In this document: piece by piece, positions 48,032 through 59,400 of the stretch
How the letters are laid out: every line of letters starts with the position of its first letter
Position numbering within the stretch: position 1 is the stretch's first letter
Assembly: GCF_900963305.1 (NCBI RefSeq)
Contig: NC_042528.1
Coordinates: 15,313,722-15,377,721 of the forward strand
Source: Echeneis naucrates
Lineage: Eukaryota > Chordata > Actinopteri > Carangiformes > Echeneidae
Reading direction: 5' to 3'
Length of the DNA stretch: 64,000 nucleotides
Program-made: the position numbers and the translations under genes
Notes under the pieces: model-generated
What the model saw: the letters and a program-made list of their open reading frames with translations, nothing else
Database searches by the model: none
Told to the model about the DNA's origin: nothing

Positions 48032-48819
48032 ATGTTGAGAAAATGAAAGTGATGAACTGTGGATGGCAGCCTGGCATTGTGCATCAATTTGGAGAGCAGC
48101 AGCGGTCAGGTGGACAGGTTTCCTTCAGCAGTTCTGCCCTCATTTGTTGCTGCTAACAACCTTTTCAAAAGAAAAGCTGTCACAAAAAGAACAACAGCAT
48201 CAAACACACGAGTGTTGAGCACAGAGACTTTCGATTTGCAAAGTTTAACAGGCTGTTGATGGTTTCCGTTTTTAACAGATGCCCCTTGACAAGCAGAGAG
48301 ATAAGAACTCATCTTCCTTTCTTTTGGCTGGAACTACAAAGCCTCTTCAGTTTTCAACAGCATTGTCATCCATTGGAGGACTGTTTGGAGCTTCATCAGC
48401 CTCCTCACCAGGGTGAGCATTCTGGGAAGTAGTGGAGTCAGGGTCAGGTCCTATGACAGTTGTTGCATCAGCTACATCATCCATTTAACGTTTTTGTTTT
48501 GCAGAACGAATCCTCATGTTTCCCTCAATGAAGGAAAGATTGGTTGGCACGAATGGGGAGGTTTTCATGTTTGAAAAGCCCATTTTTCATGTTTTTGAAC
48601 TCTGCTTCAACAGCAGCAGAACTTCCCCTGATTCCACAGATTGTGACTTAAGAAGCTGTGCTATTGACCTCACAAAGAAATCTTTAACACCATGTGTTTT
48701 ATTTTTCAGGCCGTCTCACTGGCAGATCATCTTGATGCAGTGTGCAACACCCTTACAGAACATGGGGGCAGCTTTGAAGGTTGATTCCCAAGCAAGATGT
48801 TAAACCTATTCAGATCAGC
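48032..48819. other. Unassigned low-copy sequence
   Basis: No tRNA. On the minus strand an acidic frame of about 45 codons runs from the ATG at about 48485 (MDDVADATTVIGPDPDS...) to a stop near 48350, with no known domain. It may be the end of an unrecognised transposon gene. 48120-48800 has no other copy in the window. Confidence 0.3.
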
Positions 48820-49400
48820 CAAATCAGAAAAGCCAATTTAGATTATTTTATTTGTATCTTTAGTTCAGATCTAGCAAAGCGCAACAATGCTGTCAATAAG
48901 GATCTTTCCCATTTGGGTTACTTGAAGTGATGGTGGCCACTGATGCAACACTCCGTAGCAGCACCACTCTGATGTACAGGGATGTATTTTGGATCTGAAA
49001 ATATCCCCAACATATGTGGCTGACCATCATGACTCTTACCAAAGTTTCTTTAGCATATAATAAACTGTCACATTAATGTCCTGAATGTGCTGTGTGTAAA
49101 TAATGAAAAAAAAAAAAAAGCCCCACAAACTTTCCATCAGTCACCATCAAAGGAGATGCTGATTCTGTGATGTCACAAAGGTTCTAATGACATCAAAGAG
49201 ATGAAAGACTCCTCCCACTTTTTTGTCATGAACTCCCCAGTCAGCATGGCTCGTTGGTCTAGGGGTATGATTCTCGCTTTGGGTGCGAGAGGTCCGGGGT
49301 TCAAATCCCGGACGAGCCCATCTGTTGCCTTTAAGTGCTAACTGTTACACTATGGAGCTGTGTGAGCTTTGCTGTCTGGTTGTTAGTTGCAGTATCTTGG
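48820..49400 (+). repeat. Duplicon, partner of 32752-33400
   Basis: Same order as the partner: family D, truncated Thr end, Thr 5-prime flank in reverse, A-run, family B, tRNA-Pro, Pro 3-prime flank. The A-run is shorter here. Confidence 0.75.
49248..49319 (+). tRNA. tRNA-Pro(TGG)
   Basis: 72-nt cloverleaf, GGCTCGTTGGTCTAGGGG, loop TTTGGGT (TGG), GGGTTCAAATCCC, GACGAGCC plus C. All stems pair. It differs from the Pro at 33250 mainly at anticodon base 34. Confidence 0.94.
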
Positions 49401-49544
49401 CAACTGAAGCAAGAGTTCAAGTCCCATCTGGGGTGGTTTACAGCATCTTTCTGCTGTTCTCTGCTCCAAACATAGGGACAGCTTTGAGGATTCACAAAAT
49501 GTGAAATTTGGTATTCTTGTGCAGTGAAGCTGGCATAGGTATGT

Positions 49545-49626
49545 GGTAGTGTGGCTGAGCGGTCCAAGGCGCTGGCTTTAGGCTCCAGTCTCTTCAGATT
49601 TGTGTGTTTGAATCCCACCACTGTCA
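49545..49626 (+). tRNA. tRNA-Leu(TAG), diverged copy
   Basis: Full 82 nt with GGTAGTGTGGCTGAGCGG and loop TTTAGGC (TAG). The variable arm (TTCAGATTTG) and T stem (TGTGTTTGAATCC) are degraded, and the acceptor has one mismatch (CACTGTC). Confidence 0.75.
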
Positions 49627-49814
49627 GGTGCAGAAGCATCACAGAGTGCAAAGGAACTAATTTCTAACATATGTAAAAGTTATGTTCACCTCACACACTA
49701 AAGGTCTCTGGACAGAAACTGTTAAGAAACAACTTTATTCTAGAGTCATGATGGGCAGCTACTTATGTTGGAATATTTTTTATATATCCTCTGTACATTT
49801 TTGCATGTCAGAGT

Positions 49815-49888
49815 GGTGCTGTGGCTTAGTTGGTCAAAGGGCCTCTCTAGTAAACAGGAGATCCTGGGTTCAAATCCCAGCAGTACCT
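49815..49888 (+). tRNA. tRNA-Thr(AGT), minor changes
   Basis: GGTGCTGTGGCTTAGTTGG, loop CTAGTAA (AGT), GGGTTCAAATCCC, CAGTACC plus T. One anticodon-stem mismatch (CCTCT) and one wobble in the acceptor. Confidence 0.87.
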
Positions 49889-50167
49889 ATTTTAACGTTG
49901 TTGACATAAACTCATGTAACTTCTTCTGCAGGAGTTCCATTTAAACTAAAACAAACAGAGAATGAAGTTGTTTCCTAACAGTTTCTATCCAGCGACCTTT
50001 AGTGTGTGAGGTGAACATGACAATTTTTACATATTCCATTCCGACCACAGGGAGTTACCATCAACCTGAAAGGTGGAAGTCTCAGTACTTTTTAACCTGC
50101 TCATAACCAGGCAGTGTTCTGCTGGGTAAGTTTGGGTCTAAAAAAAAAAAAAAAAGGAACTACTTAT

Positions 50168-50240
50168 CGGCCAACGTGGGGCTCGAACCCACGACCCTGA
50201 GATTAAGAGTCTCATGCTCTACTGACTGAGCTAGCCGGGC
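50168..50240 (-). tRNA. tRNA-Lys(CTT)
   Basis: 73-nt cloverleaf: GCCCGGCTAGCTCAGTCAG, GAGACTCTTAATCTC (CTT), GGGTTCGAGCCCC, GTTGGCC plus G. One acceptor mismatch. A long T run follows about 12 nt downstream on the minus strand. Confidence 0.92.
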
Positions 50241-50477
50241 TACTAGAACTGCAAAAAATGTTCCTAAAAATTCCCCAAAAATACAGACTGTTTATTTTTA
50301 TCATTATGCTGCGTTTCAACTCCTTGACGCTTTGAGCTGCAGAAAGAACAAGAGCAGTCGCAAGAGGGATCAGAGTGTTGGAGAGCAGAACTCTTTCCTG
50401 TGCTTCAGATACACTGCTTACCTGAGCTTGAACCTCACTCAGGTACCACTCAGGTACCACTCAGGTACCACCTCCGA
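50241..50477. other. Intergenic, family D copy
   Basis: No gene. 50270-50370 is family D. GGTACCACTCA is repeated three times at about 50438-50470. Confidence 0.45.
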
Positions 50478-50550
50478 TGCCAAAACCCGGGATTGAAACA
50501 GGGACCTTTAGATCTTCAGTCTAACGCTCTCCCAACTGAACTATTTCGGC
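50478..50550 (-). tRNA. tRNA-Phe(GAA)
   Basis: 73-nt cloverleaf: GCCGAAATAGTTCAGTTGG, GACTGAAGATC (GAA), TGTTTCAATCCC, TTTTGGC plus A. Small changes in the A box (AGTTC) and T stem. Acceptor pairs with one wobble. Confidence 0.86.
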
Positions 50551-50692
50551 TGGCTGCCCCCATTAATGCTGGATGTCCCACAGTGAAGGCTTCAAATGCA
50601 CATCTCTCACAGTGTTATCATGACAATGGGACATCACCATGGCCCAGTCTGTATTTTTTAGCAATTTTTTGGAAGATTTTTTTTCTTTCTGA

Positions 50693-50765
50693 GCCCAGCT
50701 AGCTCAGTCGGTAGAGCATGAGACTCTTAATCTCATGGTTGTGGGTTTGAGCCCCACGTTGGGCA
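50693..50765 (+). tRNA. tRNA-Lys(CTT)
   Basis: 73-nt cloverleaf: GCCCAGCTAGCTCAGTCGG, GAGACTCTTAATCTC (CTT), GGGTTTGAGCCCC, GTTGGGC plus A. Confidence 0.91.
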
Positions 50766-50848
50766 CTAAGGAGTTCTTGTCTCTTGATGTCTTGCATATT
50801 CCAAGCAGCACTATTTTCTAACATTTGGATGTTGGTAAAGAGTGACTT

Positions 50849-50912
50849 TGCATTGGCCAGCAATCAAACCCAGGCCTCCGTGGCAGGCGAGAATTCTACC
50901 ACTGAACCACTT
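50849..50912 (-). pseudogene. tRNA-Gly(GCC), 5-prime acceptor missing
   Basis: The minus strand reads GTGGTTCAGTGGTAGAATTC, anticodon GCC with two bases lost from the stem, and CCAATGC plus A at the 3-prime end. The 5-prime acceptor is replaced by AT-rich sequence. Last tRNA relic before the NLR region. Confidence 0.7.
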
Positions 50913-52081
50913 TAAACGATGACGTGTTGAAACAAAACTTTATTGATTCAATCTGGTCAGCAGAATATAACCTGATGAAATCATTTCCATCTTCACCTGC
51001 TGCAACATTAAACTTTCTACATGAATGCATCACTGATCCATGCAAAAAATAAAAACATAAAAAACATCAAACAACATATGACCAGAACAGCAGCTGCTTC
51101 ACCAAAAAGCTCCAAAGCCCACTCAGGGACCTGCTGTGTTTAGTTCATTTGTTGCACAAAGAGCTGAAGCAGAGAGCTTTGTCAATAAAGAATGTGGAAT
51201 CAAAGAGAAAGAGAAAAGGTTGTCATGTTTAACATGGATTTGTATCATCTCTGTTGATTCAAACAGCCTTACGTGCCTCTGAAAAAAGGGAGAGTTGCTA
51301 AAATAGGATTTATTCCAGAGCTTTGCACTTCTGTGCTGCTTGTATGTTCTCCCTGTGAAAAAGGGAAGAAGTTGAACATTGCCAAAACACCCGTGCTTGA
51401 TATGAGAACACAGCAGTGAGCATCATGGTGCTCATGCTGATATCAACATGGAGTCATTCCTTTCCTTCTGTGGGAGGAGTCTTGGATCTCTGATGTCATT
51501 AAACCTTTGTGACATCACAGAATCAACATCTCCTTTAATGTTTGCTGACAGAACGGGAAAAGGTTCAATTTAAGCTGTAAGCAGTGATGAACGGACCCTC
51601 ACACCGCTCTGCAACTTGCCTTTTTTCTTATTTATAGTAGATATGATAAAGATGACACACACAAAGTCCTTGTTTAATCAGTGTTAAGGACACAAAACCG
51701 TAGCAACAAAAAGAAAAAATTTACGGCACAAATGCAAAGTAAATCTTTACTAACATTGAAATGTAAGAAACGGTGGGCTCCGACTTCTCCGGTAATGAAA
51801 AGTTAGTCGTTGGGTTTAAAACCACAGTTCCTTGAACACTCTCTGGTTTACATATTTCGCTTATATATTTGACGTCTACAGACCATTTCACCGCTCCGTA
51901 TAAAGAATCACACAACAGGTGTCCTCTCACTATTTTCCAGTTTAAAGGCACGACAGCAGCAGCATCAGTAGGTTGAGAAGTTCTGCCTCCTCAGTATCAA
52001 CAGATCAGTTCATTTCTCTGCACTTCGTCTTTTATTGTGGACCTCAGAGGACCGGAAGTCGGCTCGTCCGCCGATCAGCTG
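50913..52081. other. Transition out of the tRNA field
   Basis: No gene. 50920-51030 is an inverted partner of 52455-52560, including AATAAAGTTTT-type sequence. 51470-51560 is family B and 51780-51910 the Met flank. Beyond this the tRNA-linked repeats stop. Confidence 0.45.
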
Positions 52082-53212
52082 TCCGATCGTGACTCTCGTG
52101 AATCAGCAGGAGACACTTCACAGTAAGTCAACGTCCTGTTTTCTACATTTACACTAAAACAGACATAATAACATTTTTCATAGAAAATCATTGCGGAGTG
52201 ATCCACACAGATCCACACTCGGACCGTCCACTTCATACCATCCTACGTCATATGAGAAGTTCATCTGATCTCCACATCTGGTTTGTGATATTTCCTCATA
52301 TGATAGTGAGGTAAAATGTGTTCAGTACAGCTGCTTCTTATCTGGAGTTTTTTTTTCTGTCATCTATAATAAAGTAGAAAAGAGACACAGCTCCACAGTA
52401 ACAGAGGTGTGCTGCTGTAACGCTGAGTGCTGGATTCATGTTCAGTTTATGGTTTTAGAATCAGTGATGCATTCATGTAGAAACATCAGTTTAATGTTGC
52501 TGATTTCATCAGGTTATATTCTGCTGACGAGACTGAATCAATAAAGTTTTATTTCGTGGGGTAGATTGTTTGAAGGAGCCGTCAGCTCCAAAGATTTAAC
52601 CCCCAATTCCGCTGCGTCACAGCTCCGGAACAGCTTCTGCATCCAGCAGCCCTCCGCAGCAGATCAGCAGAGTAACAGATACGGTGAGTCCGAATATTTC
52701 CGGATGCCGGAAAACGGCCCATAACAGACTCTCAGAACAGGTCGAGCGGGACGGAAAATAATACGAAGTGTATTTTCAAAAACAAAACACACCTGGACGG
52801 GGACAGACCTGAAATCAACAGGTCATCCCGTTGACTCCATGGACGAGGAGACCAAATCACAGAATAATCCATCATCCGCCACATCCGGTAAAGACACCCA
52901 TAAAAAGGATGCAGCGTGGAATACCAAAGCAGGAGTAAGTGGAGGGATGATAAATTACTGATTTGACCCAATAAATATCATCTGGTTCTCTTTATATTTA
53001 TCGGTGAGAGTACGGAGGAGTTCTGGAGACATTCCGCATCCAGTGGAATCCGGTTACACTCATAACAGAGGAAACACACACACACACACACACACTCAGA
53101 TGGGACCACCTGACTTCCAGTAACCGCAGCAGCTGAAAGTAAAAGTGTTCAGAGTTCAGCCTCCATTTTGAAGCTGTCGGAGCAGAAGCAGGGAAACTGA
53201 AGGCTGAGGCCG
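52082..53212 (+). promoter_or_regulatory. Possible promoter and leader exons of the NLR gene
   Basis: Three candidate splice donors follow GC-richer stretches: about 52122 (ACA before GTAAGT), 52683 (ACG before GTGAGT) and 53212 (GAGGCCG before GTGAGT). The last follows CCTCCATTTTGAAGC and could end a non-coding first exon spliced to 56471. This rests on splice-site likeness only. Confidence 0.3.
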
Positions 53213-56200
53213 GTGAGTGTTAACATTATTATTATTTCACTGTCAGTTTGTCCCTGTGGACTGTGGAGGGACGAAGACTCACAGTGGACTTCTGTGGATA
53301 TACATGTATATATTGTCTTTAGTTTTTTCATGGAAGCTGCAGTTAAAGTTCACCTTCACTCATCAGCTGCATGAAGATCAGTTCGACCATCAGGTAACAT
53401 AACCAACAGCCTTCATCCTGTTTGTGTCAGTGAATGTTGAACTGATTTAAAGTCAACAAAATGGGAATATTCAAAGATTTAGCTATATTTATGTATAAAA
53501 TACTGAACTTCACTCCATCTCACTACTACAAATCAAAAAGTGACATATTTCAGGTATTTATATTTACAAATTTTCTTTGAAAACTGACAGTTTGATGCTC
53601 ATATCTGAGACCATGATGATCATTTTCAACCAGCTACCATCTCAGATATATAAAGAAGAGTAACTAACTGAGATGGGCTGTTGAGTAGTTGAAGAACATG
53701 ACAAAAAGACAGGAAGACAGAAAAAGTGATAAAAGAACACAAACTGCTCAGTTCTATTTAATGTTCACCATTAAAATAAACTGTTGTATTAATTTAAATG
53801 TTGCAGTCAGTGAATGCTTTAATCGTGATGATGAGCCATCAAACTCCTCACAGCTCCCTGTTCAGATTCCAGATAAAGAGGGTTGGTTGTGGATGATGTG
53901 GTTACTTAGTAACAAGATCTCTTCAAATGTTTGTGATAAAGACATGAACTCATAAAATGAGATCAGCATGATATCAGTTAAAGCAGCAGGGTGTTATCTG
54001 ATGATTCACTTTAGGAAAAACTGAAGATAGTGAAGTCTGAGGAATTCTTTTTTTCTAATAAGAATGAATATAATTCTATCCTGAGTAAATGTCACTGTAC
54101 ACTTTAATAATTATAATGATGATAAGGATCTTTATACAAATAAACAGAAACCTGCATGATCTACATCAGTCAGATTATTATTCTGTGTGATTGGGATAGA
54201 TCATCAAGTGTAGAGAGCAGCAGGGTCCCCTCTCCTCCTCCAGCAGCATCGCACACTAATGTTGTGAGCAGTAATGTATTTTTTGGCCGCAGCTCTAAAT
54301 CAGACTGCTTCTCTTATATTTCCTCAACAATCTGTCACTCAGGACTAACAGTGTTCTCTTCTAAAGTTGTTTATGTTACTTTTGGCAGCAGTTTGATTAT
54401 AATCTGAGTTTATTGATGGAGGTTCCTCAGAACTGGTCAGCTCTCTAAGAGGCCTCTGAACTCAGTTTGACTTCAGTTTCCTCGGTTCATTTGTCTTCCA
54501 ATACATTTAGAAACAATAAGAAACAAAGGCAGCACTTTAATATGACCAGTTTGTTCAGCACAAACTGTTTGATTTCTCCACACTGTGACTGATTTAATGT
54601 AAAATGTCCCCACATTGTTTATCACCATCTAGTGGACAGATAGTAGAACTTCATCACATCATGTTTGTTTCCTGTGATGAGGAAGAAAGCTGGTTCAGTA
54701 ACATTATTGTAATCTTTCCATATTGTTCCAGAGCAAAGATGAGCCAACAATATTTTTTCAGGAAAATATTTTTTTATTATTTATCATTTTAATCCATGAG
54801 AACACTGATTTAACACATGTAATATTCAAGGTCTGTGTCTCCTGAAAGCATTGTCTCAGTTCTGTTACTTTTTAACCCTGAAACCACAAAAACATGGAAG
54901 TGCACAGTTTTCTAAACTGAAAATAGGAGAGAAGATGGTGATGATGAAAAGAGATGTCAGTTTTAAAGTTGAAGCAAAAAACAATCAACAAAATGAACAA
55001 ACATTTATATTTTGTTTTGATTTTTCATAATTTTCCTCTTTACTACATGATATTGTCCTCTTTGACAATTTACCGAGGTATATGAATAGTAGAAATTAGA
55101 ATTAAATATTGAAATAATGAAGAAATCCAGATTTCTGATGGCTCCATCTGTTGGTTGAACTCAGAATGACATAGTTGTTGTTGGCTCTGAATAATTTGTT
55201 TAGTGCTTACTGTTATTTTAAATTCCATCAAGACTTAGAAATTGATATTGTTGCAGCACATTTACATATTTTTCTGCTGAGTTGAGGACATTAGAGGTGT
55301 TGTTTCAGAATCACAGCACCATCCCAAAGAGTCTGGCACTGATTTGGTTTCTAACACAGGTTAGAACAGTTTTCATGTCATGAAGGTTTTTTAAAATTGA
55401 ACTCTGAAATTATGAGGATGTGACTTTTCCTCAGATCAAACAGACACCAGGACTGATGAGGGAGAACAAGCAGCTTCTTCTCTTCACATGAAGCTGGAAC
55501 GTATCAGAAAGTTGATTTCCTTGAACTGCTGTGCAACGTTATAGCTGAGGCATGACACAACAAACATGTCAGAACTGGTCTAATACTTTGGACGAACTTG
55601 GCTGAGTGAATTGAACTCTGACTGTTAATGGTCCACTCTGAGTATTTCCAGATACAGAATTTCCAGATACAGTGAAGCCATTGAAGGTTTAAAGCAGCAC
55701 TCCTTGTTTTTATTGTTGGGAATCATTTAAGGCAAAACAGAAATCTTTAAATCTTGAAGATGTTAGATCACGAGGGTGATATGAATTAAATCAGCTCCTC
55801 AACACATCCCACAGTCAGATACTACCATCTAGTGGACAGAGAGAAGAAGCACCATCAGACCTGAGATACATTTCTCTGAAACTTTCAGATTACTGACAGA
55901 TCAGACTGATTTCTATGTGAAGTTGTGGAGGCACACGATTTAAATAATGTGTCAAAGAAACTAATGTTTGAGGCACATCCTGAACATCAGATGAGAGAAC
56001 CATCTCCTCTGGTCTGGGGTTTTTCTGACAGGTCAGACTGGTTTAGTTGTAAATGTTGTTTGTTTTTTGTTTGTTTTTTTTTTTACTTGGCTTCTGAGGG
56101 AATGATTTGGCCCTCAAAAATGTATCTAATTAAAATTCTGGACCTTCAAATGTGCTAATGTATGGTGATCACAACTATTTCGAGGTTCAATAATTCTTCA

Positions 56201-56484
56201 CTGCTAAAAGTAAATGGTGATCTGAGTTTGTTTGAAATTTAGTGTTAATGCCAATGTATAACATTGAAGATTGGGATTAACATGAATCAGGAATGTTCTC
56301 TGTTTATAACAGAATCTGACTGAAATCATAACAGAGAAAGAAAAGTCAAGCAGTTTGTTTTTTGGAGTTAAAGGCTGAAGTTAATGACGTATTAGTGACA
56401 GTAATGCTGATTATGTGTCCTGTGATGTAAATCCTGTTGTAATGAAGCTTTTTGTTGTGTTTGTGTGAAGGTGGAGGCTCAGCT
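53213..56484. other. Probable intron or intergenic DNA upstream of the NLR start
   Basis: AT-rich, with no frame over 90 codons of recognisable family, no tRNA and no family A-D repeats. A phrase with ATCTAGTGGACAGA recurs at 54630 and 55830. It is consistent with a long leader intron. Confidence 0.4.
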
Positions 56485-59400
56485 ATGAATCAGTGTGAGG
56501 ACAGAGAGGAGGGAGCCCCTCCCTCTAAAACCACTCTGTGTGGGGAACATGAGAGTCAGACCAAAGCTCAGAGGTGAGATGAGGATCTCTAACTGTCCAT
56601 CTGTCAGAGCTCAGCACTCAGATCACTGCTCCATCATTATTTAGTGCCACGGGCTATAAGCACAGAGGACACTACTTCTACAGAAGTAGTGGCCTCTGTG
56701 CATAGCACGAGGCACTATTTATTCTTCGCCCATACTTATTATTCTTCATAATATTATTATTATTCCGCCTGATTTTCGGCACTTAATGCGGGTCATACCG
56801 CTGGATGAACCCCAACAATATATATATCAAAACGTGCGGCTCGATCGGGAATGGTGTGCTAACTTCTGGGTAGTCGATATTCCGATTTTTCCCAAAGTTA
56901 TTCCCAAAAAACCAGCCGAAATTTTCCATAGAGAATGCATTGGAGCCGACAAAAAATCACCTCAAAAATTCACCTATTTTCTCATCTACATAGCTCAGTC
57001 ATACGTGCACCTAAAAATATCATTCAAACTTTAAAACGGAGGAAATCTTGTGCTCTTTCCACAAAATCAAACATTTTTCTCCTAAACAGTCCACTTTTCA
57101 AACTACGAGCTCTCAAAGGAGCAGTCCGAATCACTTTTTCCTCAAAGTTAGAGTGTAACCGCTCGTTAAGTAGAGTGAGAGCACTGTGAAAAAGTAACCG
57201 ACATTTTCATGTTTAACTCGAGCTCACGGCCAAACCGTGAAAGGGAGACAAATGATTTTTTGTCAAAACGTAGACACGGGTCTTGGGATTCATAAAATCT
57301 AAGTTTGAGAGCTCTACTCCTCACCAAATTTAAACTGGAGGGCTCAGAGCGCCAGCAACACCTGGTTTTGGCCCAATTGACTGTAATGCAAATCAAGGTT
57401 TTCCGAAAAACAATTTCACTCTGTCTTTGCACTGTCCCTACACGCTCATTTTAAGGAGTTTTCCTTTCAAATAAGACTGTCAGAATCCCCAGACTCTTCT
57501 GTCTCTCACGGTGTTTTCGTTTTTCGGACCGGAGCTACGGTTTGCTCGCAATTCGAAGTAGTTCGGGACGTGGTCAAAAGCCACTTTTCGGAGCGTTTTC
57601 GGGAGAGTCTGAGCTCTGACCCGAACGAATTCTCAAATCACCGTGACGACCGCAGCTCTCTCAGCTCAGGTCTGTGGATCAAACCCACTTCACTTTGGAG
57701 CCTCACTGCTTCGTCACGCTTTCTCACAGAAACTCCATTCAAAGTTTAAAAAGGTCACGAGACTTTGACCTCTGTTTGTGACGAAAGGCTTTATGATAGC
57801 TCCTACGCTTCCTACACAATCACAGATCAATTGTCACGCTGGTCTCATCTCACTCTGTCTGTGGCCTATGGCCATCACTTTGAATGATGTCTTCTCAAAG
57901 ACACACACAGACATATAGAGATGTAGACACAGATAGATACCCAGACGCACTCACACATGTACACAGACATACACAGAGACTGATATACAGACGCACTCAC
58001 ACATTTACACAGACATACAAAGAGACAGATATACAGATGCACTCACACTTTACACAGACATCCACAGAGACAGATATACAGATCAGGTCTGTGGATCAAA
58101 CCCACTTAACTTTGGAGCCTCACTGCTTCGTCACGCTTTGTCACAGAAAGTCCGTTCAAAGTTTAAAAAGGTCACGAGACTTTGACCTCTGTTTGTGACA
58201 AAAGGCTTTATGATAGCTCCTACGCTTACTACGCAATCAGAGATCAATTGTCATGCTGTTCTCATTTCACTCTGTCTGTGGCCTATGGCCATCACTTTGA
58301 ATGATTTCTTCTCAAAGACAGACACAGAGATATAGAGATGTAGACACAGACAGATATACAGACGCACACAGAGACAGATATCCAGACGCACTCACACATA
58401 TACACAGACGCAAATATAGGCAGATATAGACACACAGTCACACATATACACAGACATACACAGAGACAGATATACAGATGTACTCACACATTTACACAGA
58501 CATACAGAGACAGATATGCAGCTGCACTCATACATTTACACAGACTTTATCATAGCTCCTACGCTTACTACACAATCACAGATCAATTGTCATGCTGGTC
58601 TCATCTCACTCTGTCTGTGGCCTATGGCCATCACTTTGAATGATTTCTTCTCAAAGACACACACAGAGATATAGAGATGCCAGATACAGACAGATATACA
58701 GACGCACACTGAGACAGATATAGACACGCACTCAAACATATACACAGACATACACAGACACAGATATACAGATGCACTTACACATTAACACAGACTTACA
58801 CAGAGACAAATATACAGATGCACTTACACATATACACAGACGGAAATAGAGGCAGATATAGACACGCACTCACTGAATCAAGCTCAATCGGTTCTCCGAA
58901 CGGAAATTTCACCAGGATGGCTTTCAACAGCATGACGGTACGTGGATTGCTCGTCCAGGCGGGGGGCGATGGGCGACAGGCAAAGAACGACGGGCGACGG
59001 GTAAGGAACGACGGGCGACGGACGACGGGCCCCGGGTCCCGTGGCACTTCAAAATTTCCCTGGAATTTTCTAGTTCACTCTTAATGTCACTGACATTTTT
59101 TACTGCTGAACTTTTACTGCTGTTGTTTACTTTGTCCTTGTCTCCATTGGGAGCTCAACCAAGATGTGGAGATTCGTTCATTCATAGTCACCAGTTCATC
59201 AAAGGACCAACACACAGATACAGACAGAGACAAACAATCTGCCACACTCACACTCAGACATACAGACATGGCTGTTGGAGCAACACCACTAACCACGATG
59301 CTGCTGTGCTGCCTGCATGTAGAGAGATATTTCTTCTTCTTCGTCTTCTTCTTCTGATCATTATTATTATTATTATTATTATTATTTGACTTGCACATGT

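Noticed and set aside
52832-52955. Short frame MDEETKSQNNPSS near the NLR leader
   Set aside because: Ends after about 40 codons, joins no exon in phase that I can see, and lacks the family-typical NLR start found at 56485.
57884-58198. 104-codon frame rich in HTQT and DIQ words
   Set aside because: It is a translation of the ACACAGA minisatellite in the NLR intron.
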